This document shows positions 32,334 to 44,355 of a DNA stretch of 64,000 bases, in pieces. This DNA comes from Asterella californica (lineage: Eukaryota > Streptophyta > Marchantiopsida > Marchantiales > Aytoniaceae). Below the pieces are notes generated by a model that searched no databases, was not told where the DNA came from, and saw only the letters and a list, made by a program, of their open reading frames with translations. The position numbers and the translations under genes were made by a program. The stretch spans positions 39,044,501-39,108,500 of the forward strand of contig JAYKYS010000002.1 of NCBI GenBank assembly GCA_036924285.1. The letters run 5' to 3'. Numbering within the stretch: the first letter of the stretch is position 1; each line of letters starts with the position of its first letter.

Positions 32334-33645
32334 GATACGTTTTGCGGTCGCTTAATAAATTTGCTTCTCGTTTCAGAAAAGTAGAGAAAAAGGAACAAAT
32401 TTATATTATCCATGTCTGAAACTTAAAGTTTTACATCTCGTATCGATCTTCCTGAAAAGAAATACGTGGTGAGACTGTACACAGAGGGCAGAGACTGTAC
32501 TCACATGGTCAACACTTCACGCAAATAGCGATGATAAAACGATAATGTTTTTAATCAAATCGGTATTATTTGTAAACATTGGTGCATCAAACTGATAGGC
32601 CGTATGGTACAAAACAAAGCAGAAACATTTATCACCATTTTCAGTACTCAATTTGAGAGAATGCAAAGGTCAGGAACTCTCATAAGTTCGTTTGGTTCCG
32701 TAGAACCCAATATTTATGAACAGAATTGTTTCTGAAAGGTTTTAACCGAATTGGTAAATCAAATTAGTTAAGTATTGAAATGTGAATACTGTAGTTAACT
32801 GGTGCAAGTACCAGGTCATTAAACACCATGTATGGAGCAACCTTGACTCCGTTAGTGGAGGGGGACATTTTCTACCCGGTTCTGCCTTCAACTTTTGAGC
32901 TCCCATGATAAAAGCGTTGGTTTATGTGGAAGTATATATTATAAAAGATTTGATATGTTCTTAATATGTTTACATATGTAATTATATCATTTTACGCGGT
33001 TCATAAACCAAGTTTTAAGTCAGAGCAGAGTTTCTAACGGTTTGATAAGCTCTGGGAAGCAAGTTCTAGTTTCTGCTATTATGCTAGGCTGTGTTGAGAG
33101 TACTTGGTCGGATTTGTGCAGTCTGCTGCTACTGCGACTGCAGTAGTCCCTCTTGAGCATACTCTCGACATGGTTGCTCTGTTTGTTCATTTACCGTCGA
33201 GAATGGAAAATCAAGAAGAACTCTTTCGGTCTGCGAGAAAGTACTTCAGCTGCATTGTGAGTCACCTGGTCCAGATTTAGAATTCCAGTGAGCTTCGACA
33301 ATCAAAATGACGCGATGGCAGAAAGCGCGCGTGGAAGTTGAGGGGAAACACCTCCTTTCGGGAGGTGTGTGGCGATTGGTGTAGTATCAAGAATGACGCA
33401 GAGATGGAGTGCTTGATTTTCACCGATCATTACCGCTGTCAACAGTTCACTGCGGATTCCAGATGTGGCTGCAACAACACACTGGTTCAACGGTGGCCTC
33501 TCCTACATTCTTTCTTGAAATCCTGCATCCGAGGGCATTGAGAACAGATCTTGGTTGAATTAAATACAACGAAGGACGAGACTCACAGGAGACTAGTGTA
33601 CGAGAGGCTGGTTCCCCTTCCTTTGCAAAGAACAGTTGACCAACT
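32334..33645. other. AT-rich spacer
   Basis: This lies between the divergent starts of the thiouridylase and the DUF4283 gene. No gene is seen. It presumably holds both promoters, but I see no element I would name. Confidence 0.4.
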
Positions 33646-34488
33646 ATGGAGGAGAGCAACTCTCATGACCCACTTCCTGCAGTTTCTTCACGCGAGGCTC
33701 GTCTGATGGCGATACTACAATCTATGGCAACCCCACATCAGAATCGCCCCGAGACTGAAACCAGTTATGTGGTTCAGCTTCCACTAGAAGAAGGCTTCGA
33801 CGCGATCGAGGAGCTTGAAAAGAAAGCCCTGGTGATCTTTTTCCCGTGCTCGACCCCTTCTGCTAACATTTTACGACAGTGGATGAAGCTTGAATGGTCA
33901 GGAAAACTCGGGATCACAGTAGAATTCGTCTGGAATGTTCGCAGATTCCACTTCATCTTTGGGCTAAACTCGGAGGAAAGCAGAGATGCCTTACTGCAGC
34001 TGAAAACTTGCAATTTCAGGGGACACCCCGGCGTGATGATGCCCTGGACTCCGGCAGCTGAGGAAGACACATTCTTACCAAGTGCGATTCCGGTATGGGT
34101 GGAACTACCGGGCCTACCATCGATATTTCTGAGCACATTAAACTCAATCTTTGGCGCGCTTGGTCCGGTGGTTGCGATTCCGTCCTCAGCACTCGAGCTG
34201 TCGCGAGGATGCATTCTTTGGGATCTAGCCAAACCAATCCCACCGTACATAACAGTCAAGCTCGGCAACATTATCTACGAGCAGCCTGCGGTATTTTACA
34301 ACGTACCGGGTTGCTGTTTTCGATGCAAAGGATTCGGTCATTGGATTGACTATTGTCCGCTCAGGCGACGCAGGCTCAAGACTCGAAAGCTCCCGACTAC
34401 GAATACTACTGAATTGGTTGTGGTTAACCAGATGACTAACCCCACTACTGGCCACGCCTATAAGTATAGATGGGGAAGTAGCCCTTGA
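33646..34488 (+). CDS. DUF4283 / zinc-knuckle protein (LINE ORF1-like), intact
   Basis: A single exon encodes 280 aa. Residues about 40-200 match the layout of the DUF4283 domain common in plant LINE ORF1 and related gag-like proteins (RPETETSYVVQL at the start, IPVWVELPGLPSIF near 148-161, then ISR-like LSRGCILWDLA). A CX2CX4HX4C knuckle follows at 224-237 (CFRCKGFGHWIDYC), then an Arg-rich patch RRRRLKTRK. Such proteins bind nucleic acid. No endonuclease or reverse transcriptase follows downstream, and there is no stop or frameshift, in contrast to every other transposon-type frame here. It may be a recently inserted fragment or a domesticated gene. The start is the first ATG of the frame. 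Confidence 0.75.
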   Translation: MEESNSHDPLPAVSSREARLMAILQSMATPHQNRPETETSYVVQLPLEEGFDAIEELEKKALVIFFPCSTPSANILRQWMKLEWSGKLGITVEFVWNVRRFHFIFGLNSEESRDALLQLKTCNFRGHPGVMMPWTPAAEEDTFLPSAIPVWVELPGLPSIFLSTLNSIFGALGPVVAIPSSALELSRGCILWDLAKPIPPYITVKLGNIIYEQPAVFYNVPGCCFRCKGFGHWIDYCPLRRRRLKTRKLPTTNTTELVVVNQMTNPTTGHAYKYRWGSSP

Positions 34489-37400
34489 TTTCGTGGTTAC
34501 ACGCTGAACGGAGACATCATAGGCTTGTAATTTGATAGTTTTGCAGTTAGAAACCGACTTGTCTAAATTTGATAGTTTGAGATGTCAAGAACTTCTTCCG
34601 TCAGAGAGGAGGTTTGCACACATATGTGAACTGTTTAATATTTCTTGCTGTGAGTAGTAACCGCCTCTATTTTATGTCTACGCCTACACTTCATGATGAA
34701 AGTCCTTTTTCTTTGTATATCATGGGAACTCTAAAGCATGGAGCCGCTGTTCCATCGCGAAGGAGTTCGATGAGGAACTAACCGGAAGAACAAGTAAAAG
34801 TTTCTATCATCCGTGTGTTCTCTAGCATGAAATAAGGCAAATGATACGAGATTTCACCTGATCCACAAAAGAGTTTTGTGAGCAAGAGAACGTTACAGTC
34901 GCAACAGCCACCAATCGACAATGAAACCATGCAGTCAGAGTACCATCACTACCTACTCGATACCATCACGTTGCGATGAATTTTGGGAGGTTCTAAGAAG
35001 AGACACAGAAAACATATCACTCACTTCTCCGTTGGATGGGTTCGTACGGGGTTCGAGGAAAACCCCAGACACAATCAAACGCAGTTGTTAGCTTGTTAGC
35101 TTGTTAGCTTTATGACTCCAGTACATCTGTGATAAGGAAAAGCGGAAGGCTGCAACTAAAGATGTATGACTGGAGAGAATCGAAGTTCTCTCTAACGTCT
35201 ACAGGGAAGATGGAAACAAGCTAGATCGACTTTCCAGCAGAGATGAGGTCCTCACAGAGAGGATATAGAGATTCAATTCACTGCTATGTACAACGGCTCT
35301 ACCAGCAAGTAGACGGAGAAAGCGTTACCATATCACGGACACTATTGGGGTTCTCTTCCTCCAAGATGATGTGACGATGTCCTTTTCCATTGCCGTTTCT
35401 GCTTGCTACAAATTAACATGCCTGCATTTCAGCACCAGCGTCAGCAGCGGCAGCTCTGTAAAGGAGGAGATAGAATTCTTGCAGCAAGCGAGAAGTGTGT
35501 GCATCCGTCGATCTTGAGTTTCCCTAGACTCTTCACTACCGTTCGAGGTTCCACACACGGAGACACCGACAGACACAAAAGATCGAGAAGAAGTGAGAGG
35601 TTGTACTCCACAACGCATTGCATGTTGCGCCTCTCGACCACAGACCCCGCGCCATGCCTGGACGGTGCGGAAAAAATATATGCAACTGGAGACTTGGCAC
35701 AAGCCTGTTCGACAATAGAGCGAAGGGAGAGAAAAGGTCTCCCGTTAAAAAAGATATGTGCGACTGGAGATTTGGCATAAAGCCCGTCGCTCATTCCTGC
35801 AAGCTGAATCTATTTCCGGTGTGTTGTCGAACTCCACACTACTCCTCAAGAGCTGCAGCGTGGACACTCCAAGTACACAAACTTGAATGCTAGTGACTCC
35901 CCCTCGCAGATAATGACTATCAATCCTGCTATTTCTTCCTGCACTGGTTTGTCTACAGAGAATCAGACCTCAGGTTTTGTGTACTGAACTTTCTCCAACA
36001 AAAAACGAGTACCAAGAGTAGGCATAAGAACACCCAGAACAATCATAATTCCAAATGCCCATCGGGAAGTAACACCTGCACAGAAAGTACTGTAACAAGC
36101 CAGTGAGAGATATTTGAATGTATTCCATTATGCAATCGAAAACTGCACTTCTCCTCCAGATAAAACAGTTCTACTTTGCATGCGATGATTCATTCCACTG
36201 CCATGTGAGGAACCAGGAGTGGGAGAGACCGTGAACTAAGTATAAGCTGAAAGAGTTGCCTTCGTTTCTGAAAGAGTTGGAAATCAACTCTTCGATAATG
36301 CTTGTTCAGACGACCCCGGCTGTAAGGAATGAACCGTTTGTCTGGACACGACAATCATGATGTCTCAGAGCTCACAGTAGGAGCTCAAAATGAATGCTTC
36401 TGGCTTCCTTTCTCCTCACGAATGGCATAGATCTGTATTATGATTGTCTAGATTGGCACTCAAGAGCAAGAATGTTTGATTTAAAGCATAACAGAAGGAT
36501 GCCATTTGATTACACAACGTCGTCTTCGGTGTCTCTCTGCAACTTCATTCTTCAGTGCATGAACAAGAGTAATGACATCATGACTTCGCTTCGCTTTGAC
36601 TAGCTCCATCAGTAGCTACATTACAAATCATATACATATATGAATGATCCAAATGAAGTAAGGATCAAATTTAGGGAAAAGCAAAACGTACATAGAGAAC
36701 TACTTCTTGTTCAACTTTGTTTTGTTACCTGATATGAAACAGACGTTGTCAAGTTATTCAGCTCATCCAAACTTGAGCCATGTTTGAAGAATCTTGTAAC
36801 ATCTAGCCCGCCAGTCATGATCACGGTTTGTCAGCTCACCTACAAAATGAGAACAGATTGTTAGAAAATTGCCCACTATCCATTTTTATCTTCTTAACTC
36901 TTTTGTATTATCATAAACCTCTTCTCTGTTTATCATGGAGTATCATGCCATTTCTTTTCCACCGATAGTTTTAGTTTTTCCAAAGGATACTCTTTCGGCT
37001 TTACCAAATCAAAGAAGTACCTTTTTCATGTCGGAGTAGCTGAAAGCGAAATGTCATACCATTCAGCTGTAAAACGAGCAAGCAATTTACTGAAAACATT
37101 GACCATTCATCATGATTCATGAAAGTTGAATCTCGAAGTTGCAGACTGCATTCGACTTCTCTTCTCACTGCGTCTTTTCTTCCTGCGCTACATAGTTATG
37201 CGTCGATTGTGAAAACCGAAAATGAAAAGGACTTTTTGTCGTGTAGTGTGTTTTATCGTATTATGAGCGGGTTAAGAAGAGAGAAGACGGAGAGAGCGCT
37301 GCGAAACTTGTAAAGGAGAGAGGAAAGAGTTCAGATTCAGAGAAACCGCTAATGCATATCCTTGCAATGGAAGTGGATCCTATAGTTTCAATGCTTATAA

Positions 37401-37582
37401 AGCAACGTTTGTCTCTAGGAAACTTCACTCGGAAGGATATAATGAGGTTGAAGTAATAAACTGATCACTTCCATTACTTCTTGCACATCTTATGCTTCAG
37501 AACTGGTTGGTAGCGTTTGTCGCTAAGTTGCATTCGGGGGATTATTAGGTTAAAACAAATTTTGGGCGAGTACGACTCAAGA
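34489..37582. other. Spacer without supported gene
   Basis: It contains a GTTAGCTT(G) triplet repeat at 35092-35110. A direct repeat of about 40 bp lies at about 35670-35785 (AAAAAATATATGCAACTGGA, then GACTTGGCACAA; second copy from 35748). Open frames on both strands around 35400-35900 are short and overlap each other, and none is recognised. Confidence 0.4.
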
Positions 37583-38170
37583 ATGTCCGACAATCTGTAT
37601 CAGATAAATGATGGAAAACAAAACGATGGAATCGTGGGAACGCCTAGAAATGTCCTTTTCAGTTCCTCGACGTTCGTCACACCAGAAAAGGGACTGATCG
37701 ACATCGAGAGGCGTTTGAAAAGACCAACGGACCTCCTTCCTTTGCGTCCTGGTCCAGTTGCGAGTGGAAGGTATAAAATCGAAACATACCTTCCATGATC
37801 AAGAAACTGAAAGAAACATCGTTGTATGCTCGTTCGTACAAGTAACATAGTGTACATGTTTGCAGTGATGAGAGCAAGAAGTTCCCCACAATTCGGTCAA
37901 GTTTGAAAAGGAAGCTTTTTGACGAGGAAAAGGGATATTCTTGCGGAAAAGGATTAAGGACAAGAAGGTCCATTGAGGATTACTTGGATACCACTCTTGT
38001 TGAGGATGAGATCGCGAAACTGAGAACGAAGCGAAATCAAGAACCCAAGAAATACGTGAAGCGGAAGCGAGAACTGAAGAAATACGTGAAGAGTGTACAA
38101 GATTCACCGAACGTTGAAACATTCGACTGGCCGAGCCAGGATCTCAGAGCTATGAGCTACGAAGGCGAAG
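37583..38170 (+). CDS. Unrecognised basic protein, at least two exons
   Basis: Two adjoining open frames join in phase through a 95-bp intron with GT..AG borders: exon 37583-37770 (ATG at 37583) and exon 37866-38170. The product holds TPEKGLIDIERRLKRPTDLL and LPLRPGPVASG in exon 1. Exon 2 has RTRRSIEDYLDTTLVEDEIA, then an internal repeat KKYVKRKRELKKYVK and a tail TFDWPSQDLRAMSYEGE. The frame either reads on to TAG at about 38212 or splices at 38171 (GT), perhaps to 38624-38655, which would end the protein at 174 aa. It is basic, probably nuclear by composition, and lacks a domain I can name. Upstream exons are possible. Confidence 0.4.
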
Positions 38171-38437
38171 GTACCACTCTACTCTTCATCAAACCGACAT
38201 TTGATTATCTCTAGAATCATGCACTTCCCCGTCTCGTGTAGGTGAGGTCTTCTTCTCAGGAGGCGGGAACCTTACCTCTTGAGGGACTCCCCGCCCTGCT
38301 TCACATCCCCATCGCCTACTGGTATTCCAGGATAGGGTCTTTCCATCCGTTGGCTGTTCATTGCGTCGCGTGTTTCAGTCTCATTCCAGGGTGGTTGCAT
38401 CTTTGATTCTTCCACTGTGCCCGCACCTCACGGCAAC

Positions 38438-38513
38438 AATAATGTCCATGATAATGCAAGTTTTTTGTTTTGTTTTTTTCTCTCCCTCTCTAATATCCAT
38501 GATAATGCAAGTT

Positions 38514-38569
<56 letters not shown>

Positions 38570-38612
38570 GTCCATGATAATGCAAGTTTTTTTCTCTCTC
38601 TCTCTTGCTTGA
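38438..38612 (+). repeat. Three-copy CCATGATAATGCAAGTTT repeat with CT microsatellite
   Basis: The unit TCCATGATAATGCAAGTTTT occurs at about 38446, 38495 and 38569. Each copy is followed by a CT-rich tract, and the longest is an uninterrupted (CT)n of about 50 bp at 38518-38566. Confidence 0.85.
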
Positions 38613-39363
38613 GTGTGTTGCAGCGAATCTGCAAATGAAGATGCGCACATGGTGAAAGCTAACTGCCAGGTAAAAGAATAGATACGACATGATGAGGTAG
38701 AAAGTGTTTTCGCACGAGCAAGTTTTTCTTCTTGGTATCTTTACGGCGGGAGAAGGGATAGCTTTCTTCAATCTTGTGTACTTGGAAAGTTGTGCTACCA
38801 AGGAAGTTATTCTTTATATTCTCATTAGACTTTAACTGCTTTCATTATGCTTCCTTCGTAAAGGATAGCATCCTGCTCACATACGGACGTACTAAATGCG
38901 TGGTTCACTTTAACCGCGTGTACTCACAAGGGCAAGTGCTTATCTTTCATACGGGAATGGCAGAACAGCACCGGGAGGTGACAAAATCATAAACCACAAC
39001 CTTCTATTACAGAAGGAGAACTTGATTATAAAATACCCATCCTTTACCATACAGAATATTCCTCGAATGTTGCAGCTACTGATTGCTGCCGATGGATACT
39101 CTTACCATAGATTAGACAGACAATGGTTTATTTGAATGCTAATCTCGCAGAATTTCGAACGTGATTACTGATAGGTGATGGGCCTTTGTACGACCAACTT
39201 GTGGCACGTCGTTTGTAGTTTCAGAGGTGGAGAAGATTTCATCTAAAAGTGAGCGAGGATCAGCTTAGTATCGCCTGAGTTGTCCGGACAGCCGCAGTTC
39301 CTTGACTTCGGTGGAAGGGCATGCGAAGGGATTCGTGACTGACTGGTGCAGTTTGGATCGGCT

Positions 39364-40227
39364 ATGGAAGCAAGTGATTCTTATCGAAGGCGGATCGGCC
39401 AAATTGCTCGACATTTGAGAGGAAGCTTTGGAATTCTGAATCAGACATGCAGTGGTGCTCGGAAGGACAGTCGGGTGTTTTTCGCACGGCAGGGATCGGA
39501 GAACCATGGACAATTCATGCGGCCATTTCAGTCGGAGCAGGTACCTAATGCTGAAAAGAATCAAGGATCTCGTGCAATGCAGTTACCAGCTTTAGATCCA
39601 GGCAGAGTTGAAGAGAACTCCAGTGTGGACAACAGTCGGGCGCCAGTCTTCGCCAAGGTAGCGCCTATTTCTGGAACAACCACCACAATTAACGAACCGG
39701 TTGAGAAGCAGTCGACTTCTCTTGAAAGTTCGGTGAAGAGACCATCTCTACCGAGGTCGAGATCATATCAGGATATTTCGTCAGGCTTGGACAATACTGC
39801 GGGGTCTCGAAGATCTACATCTTCAAACGATGCAGAATCAAGGAATTCCCCACGAGCCACTGCTGAATATCCAAATTCTGAACGATTAGGGTTTGAGTGG
39901 TTTCCCCGTATGGACGTTGTGGAGTCGGGCACTGCCTACGTTATTACCATCGAATTGCCGGGTGTAAGTGCCGACGGCATTCAAGTTGAAGTTGTACGTG
40001 GCAGTTTGATTGTGACCGGGAGTAGGGCGACTGATTGGTGGAAGTCCAATGGAAACGGTGTCAATGGGGAAGGAACAGTCTACCATCGGCGGGAGTTGGC
40101 ACAGGGACCATACAGAACTGTTTGGCGACTTCCAAAGAATGTAGATATCAATGGGATCACTGCGGACTTCATAGATGGATTCCTCCGGGTTCTTGTGCCC
40201 AAGGTCAAGGTCCTGGCTTACTTGTGA
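39364..40227 (+). CDS. HSP20-like protein with alpha-crystallin domain, 287 aa
   Basis: The first ATG of the frame is at 39364. Residues about 179-279 form an alpha-crystallin domain: WFPRMDVVESGTAYVITIEL, PGVSADGIQVEVVRGSLIVT, YHRRELAQGPYRTVWRLP and FIDGFLRVLVPKV. These are the beta strands and the G-x-L-type end of the fold. The first 175 residues are Ser/Arg-rich and probably disordered, much longer than the N-terminus of classical 17-kDa heat-shock proteins, and no I-x-I motif follows the domain. This fits the divergent plant HSP20-like group rather than a canonical cytosolic small HSP. A chaperone or scaffold role is inferred from the fold. No heat-shock element cluster was noticed upstream. 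Confidence 0.85.
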   Translation: MEASDSYRRRIGQIARHLRGSFGILNQTCSGARKDSRVFFARQGSENHGQFMRPFQSEQVPNAEKNQGSRAMQLPALDPGRVEENSSVDNSRAPVFAKVAPISGTTTTINEPVEKQSTSLESSVKRPSLPRSRSYQDISSGLDNTAGSRRSTSSNDAESRNSPRATAEYPNSERLGFEWFPRMDVVESGTAYVITIELPGVSADGIQVEVVRGSLIVTGSRATDWWKSNGNGVNGEGTVYHRRELAQGPYRTVWRLPKNVDINGITADFIDGFLRVLVPKVKVLAYL

Positions 40228-41326
40228 TCTCAACTGCGTTGATGAAAACTTCTGTAAACCAGGGCTTGGAAGTCATCTTGCTGGCAACTTAGAACGGGGT
40301 TTCATCCATTTACATCACGGAATCTCACATTAAGGCAGTCGATTGGAGCGCAATGTCTGGCTGTTATGTATTCTAGTCTCTTGTAGTTCATATTGCTTAG
40401 CTCAATAGTCTGCTGGGCTGGACGATGTTATGCACCTAGAACGAGACCCGGTACTCATAGTTCATAACTAGTAGTATTGTAATTATCTTACTCATGTACA
40501 TTAAAACGCTTTGTGTTGAAAATTCGCGGTCACTCTCGTCATCTTGTTGATGGTGCCTGGATGTGCTGAAAGACACGGTCTCTTGTCTCTCTAAGATTTA
40601 TCCAAGAGAATGAAGAAAGAACTCGCACAACTCAGAGCAACTCAGGTAATACATTGAACCGGGAAGCGTGCAGCTACCAGGCTCATCTTCTACCGAAGAT
40701 ACCTCTGAGTCGAGCCAGTAACAAAAACTGCAGAGTGATTTGAGAATTGAACACTTCTCATCTACGTAATAACAGTAGAGTATCATGTGAGACGGTGAGG
40801 GACCATCTGCCCTCAGTCACAGTACGTGAAGTATATTGCAGTTTCCTTCACAATCTCCAGCTGGTTCGAGGATGCTTCTTGTCCGGTTGAAACAACAGGT
40901 TCCGAAGTGTACTTTAATTCGGGAGGTCCAGTATGCTGACGAAGTGTGTAGCAAGCCGCTCTAGACTGAACAACCTCGAATCGGCTTCCGTGGAGTAAGC
41001 CTGTGTACTACTACATCTTCTGTGAAGTCTATCTCACTCATAGCGTTTGCAAGTTTGGAAGCCCGCTCGTTCGTAAGGTGGCAGACAATTTTAAGACCCG
41101 AACAGGACGTCGACCTAAACTCCGGGGATTTCCGGAAAATATCTAGAGGTCATTTGCTGCCTACTGTTTCCGGGGAGTCTCGTCTTGGCATATCGGATGT
41201 TCGATAACGCACCCAAGAGTCGGAACTCTGGAAGTAGGAGACTTCTTTAGGGTTAGTCTACTGCACTTTAACTTGCGGTATCTGTTCCCGATTCAAGGAC
41301 CCAAAAACTGGGCCAACCAGCGGTTG
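40228..41326. other. Spacer between HSP20-like gene and MZT1
   Basis: It holds the presumed 3' UTR of the HSP20-like gene (to about 40510) and the upstream region of MZT1. No other gene is supported. Confidence 0.4.
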
Positions 41327-41542
41327 ATGATGGACGGAGCAGGGGTCCAGAGGGCGAGGGAGGCGTTGAATCTGGCTCACGCAATGTCGTCGCTGATCAG
41401 CACCGGCCTGGACAAGCAAACGCTGAGCATTCTAATAGGCTTATGTGAGCATGGCGTGAACCCGGAAGCGCTGGCCATAGTCATTAAGGAGCTGCGCAGA
41501 GAGGCTGCGGCGATGGAGGTGAAAAGCAAGAGTCAGGCCTGA
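41327..41542 (+). CDS. MZT1: MOZART1 / GIP1, gamma-tubulin ring complex subunit, 71 aa
   Basis: This tiny protein binds the N-termini of gamma-tubulin complex proteins and is needed to recruit and activate microtubule nucleation complexes; in plants it acts at the nuclear envelope and spindle. The frame starts with two adjacent ATGs at 41327 and 41330. It contains the family core: REALNLAHAMSSLISTGLDK, QTLSILIGLCEHGVNPEALA and IVIKELRREAAAM. The 71-aa length equals that of known plant GIP proteins. It is a single exon. The frame is open upstream to 41273 without an upstream ATG. Confidence 0.95.
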   Translation: MMDGAGVQRAREALNLAHAMSSLISTGLDKQTLSILIGLCEHGVNPEALAIVIKELRREAAAMEVKSKSQA

Positions 41543-44355
41543 TGTCATGTCCTTCCTGCGGTAAGGAGCTAGTGAAACCGCTTCTTGGTGATGCACGCAT
41601 GACCAGAGTGCAGGATTTCACAGTTCTCATTCACTTTTAGCCTTTGCCGTAGCCAGCTTCGAAGTGAGGAGAAAGCGCACGTCTAATCTTGTTGAATATG
41701 CCTCTGGATGGAACCATTTTCTACTAGAGCCATCGACCTAGGTTTAGTCTTACACCATGTCAGTTGGCTATAGCTGTAGCGTTGAGAGGTTAATAATGTT
41801 CCATAGTGAGTGAAATGGATGAGAAGTATCTTTCTAGTATCCACTAGTCAGATCGGGTATGCGACCCATGGCTGGGATTTGATCCGTCGGAAATTGGTAC
41901 TTTTTCAGAATGTTGTTGCAGTAACGACGATCGATGCTTCTCTTCAGTGAAATGTACATCTCGAGTGAAATAATCTTCAGTTCTGATTCAGGAATGTCTC
42001 GAGAAACTAAAACATCAAAAGTATCATGATTTGTTAAATTTTTGTTCTAGCTGTGTCATTGTATTCGTCAATCTAATCTGAAAGCTTTCATTCGTAAAAT
42101 CAAGTTTTGTATTATTTTTGCCGATTGCTCTTTCTTATGGAATTAGAGAAAAGGAGTTACAAGTTCCCCTGCGGCTACCTTCAGATTTCTCTGCACGAAA
42201 GCTACGAGGCAAGACTTTTGGAATTACTCTTCATGCGAAAGATTCAGTGGCGGTTTTCCTGCTCCAACGCACATATCGGTGCACTTAGATGCGCTCGTTT
42301 TATCGCTCGGAGTGCTTTGTGATTGCACGTCTTGCTCAGTCTGAGAGGTTAGACTTCTTTACAGGCTCTTTGCTATAATGTAGCTGATTCTGCCAATCGA
42401 AGTTTCTTTCGGAGTATACTGAACTAGATGTCCAAGTCTGTCAAACTCAGGCACATCGAGGTGAACGAACACCCAAGGCAAAGAGCCTTAGGGCTTTGCT
42501 GAGTGTTTTCAAACACTCGGCAACTCAACACGACTCTAAGCCGCACTATATGACTCAAGGTTCACCGTTTGCGTTTCGTGCCCCGCTTGTGTATGTGTCC
42601 AGCAGCATTACGATCTTCTGCACTATGCCTTGGGTATCGTGTCGGTGACAACAGAGACATTCTTGAATGGGATTGACCGAAGTCCATACCAGCTCCGATG
42701 GTCTGGAGAAGGTAAGTGAGAAAGTCATTTGAGCATGCAGGTTTTCCGTGCGCAGTAGGATCGGAGTGAGAACACCGTCTGTACATGCAGTTTTAGAAAG
42801 TGTATTGTATCAACGTCTGAGAATGTACGAAATAAGATATAAGGATAGTCTTGAGATCAATTGTCACGGGAAACAAGGAAATAAGAACTGACAGCATGTG
42901 GACCTAGCATCAGATGAAATCTGTGAAAGACATGAAAGTAAGAAATCCATGAATGTTGGGAATTCAAGAACAAAACGCAGAAGTTTTTTAGTTGAAGTGC
43001 GAAGTGAAGCACGTTTTGATTGGGATGCAACTTCCAAGCTTCAAAGGTTGAGAAAGCATGTAAGGCCGCACTCTAGCTCTTGCTTCGTTGGTTACACTAG
43101 TGAAACATAGATAGACTAATTTTCAAGCTTTGGCCGGAACTTGACCAATTGACTAGATCGTTTCAAGAGTGAACAGATCGAGAATGTAGACTGTAATCTC
43201 GGTTTACGGGTTAGAGATCCGTTACGAGAATTCTTATGGTTAGTCCTCGGTTTTCATAGTAGCCAGTCCAGTCCCGAACCATGGAGAGTAGAACCGAGTA
43301 AAAACTGAATCTCAGAACCAAACCATTTGGAATGTGGAACCGCGTAGAATCGAACCACGAAGATCTAACATCGCACTGAACGACCTCTTAGAACCGAGCT
43401 GTTTTCTAAAGTTCAGAACCGAACTATTTAAAAAGGTTATTTTTATGACTATTTAATTTATTATTTTTATTCGGTTAAGAATCGAATCTATGTACAATAG
43501 ATTCGTGAAATGCGTCCGTGATCAGTTAATTAAGATCTTTTTTGACAACACTTTTTATGATTATTTGTTATTCTCATAAATAAAGCAGTATGAGATTCTG
43601 AGAGAAATATGTCTAAAACGTCGTGTTCCTGTAAAGCATAGAACACGGGAGATCATTTAAGTATTTCGTGCAGTTTGAAGCAAAACATAACTAGGATTTG
43701 CGTTTTCTGGATTACTTGATAATTTAAATGTGATATCGAATTATTCTCAAAAGAACATGCGAACAGAATCGAACTATTCTCAAAAGTTCAAAACAGAAAC
43801 GTTGTGACCCGTTTAAGAAATTCATGAATCAACGAAAACAGAATCGAACTATATATGGTCTATCTGATGTTTATATCTTCTTGGTGAAACTAACTTGTTG
43901 GAAGGAGCACTACATAATAAGTCACAACTTCCCTACAACTTAACTGGAATTAAAGCGATCGTGACATTTTTCTTTTGGAAGAGCAAAATCTTTCTGGTGT
44001 TACAAATATATGTTAAACACACTCACCCATCTCCCAGTGATCGAACATTCTGATTATATGATATACACGATATTCAGATATTTAGACTCAAGAAAGATCA
44101 TTTCTTCAAAATATTATCTTATAATATGCAGAAGCTGCAATTCTACATAAGTCTCAGTCCAACTCTCATTACTTGAGATTGTTGTCTAACATCCAAGAGA
44201 TTATTCACCATGAGGTGTGCTGATGAACTCCATCATATGTGCATAATGTCCACAATACTCACTCTCATTGCATCCGATAAAGTTACAAGTACAATCCATG
44301 ATTGCACTTCAAATACACTTTTGACTCCTCGTTATTCTAATTTTTTTCATAGAGA
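41543..44355. other. AT-rich spacer with degenerate GAACCGAAC repeats
   Basis: From about 43210 to 43860 variants of (A)GAACCGAAC(T/C)A recur at irregular spacing, together with an 8-bp hairpin CGAATCTA / TAGATTCG at about 43482-43505. No gene is supported. A 70-codon frame at 42898-43110 has no recognisable features. Confidence 0.4.
42478..42523. repeat. Double hairpin resembling CACTA-element subterminal repeats
   Basis: GCAAAG (42479-42484) pairs with CTTTGC (42494-42499). TTGCTGAGTGTTT (42496-42508) pairs with AAACACTCGGCAA (42511-42523) with one mismatch. The phrase ACACTCGGCAA is typical of subterminal repeats of plant CACTA transposons. No transposase is nearby. Confidence 0.4.

Noticed and set aside
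33774..34271. 165-codon minus-strand frame
   Set aside because: Antisense to the DUF4283 gene, whose zinc knuckle and domain order support the plus strand.
35403..35893. Cluster of 80-125-codon frames on both strands
   Set aside because: Mutually overlapping, and partly created by a 40-bp direct repeat. No domain is seen.
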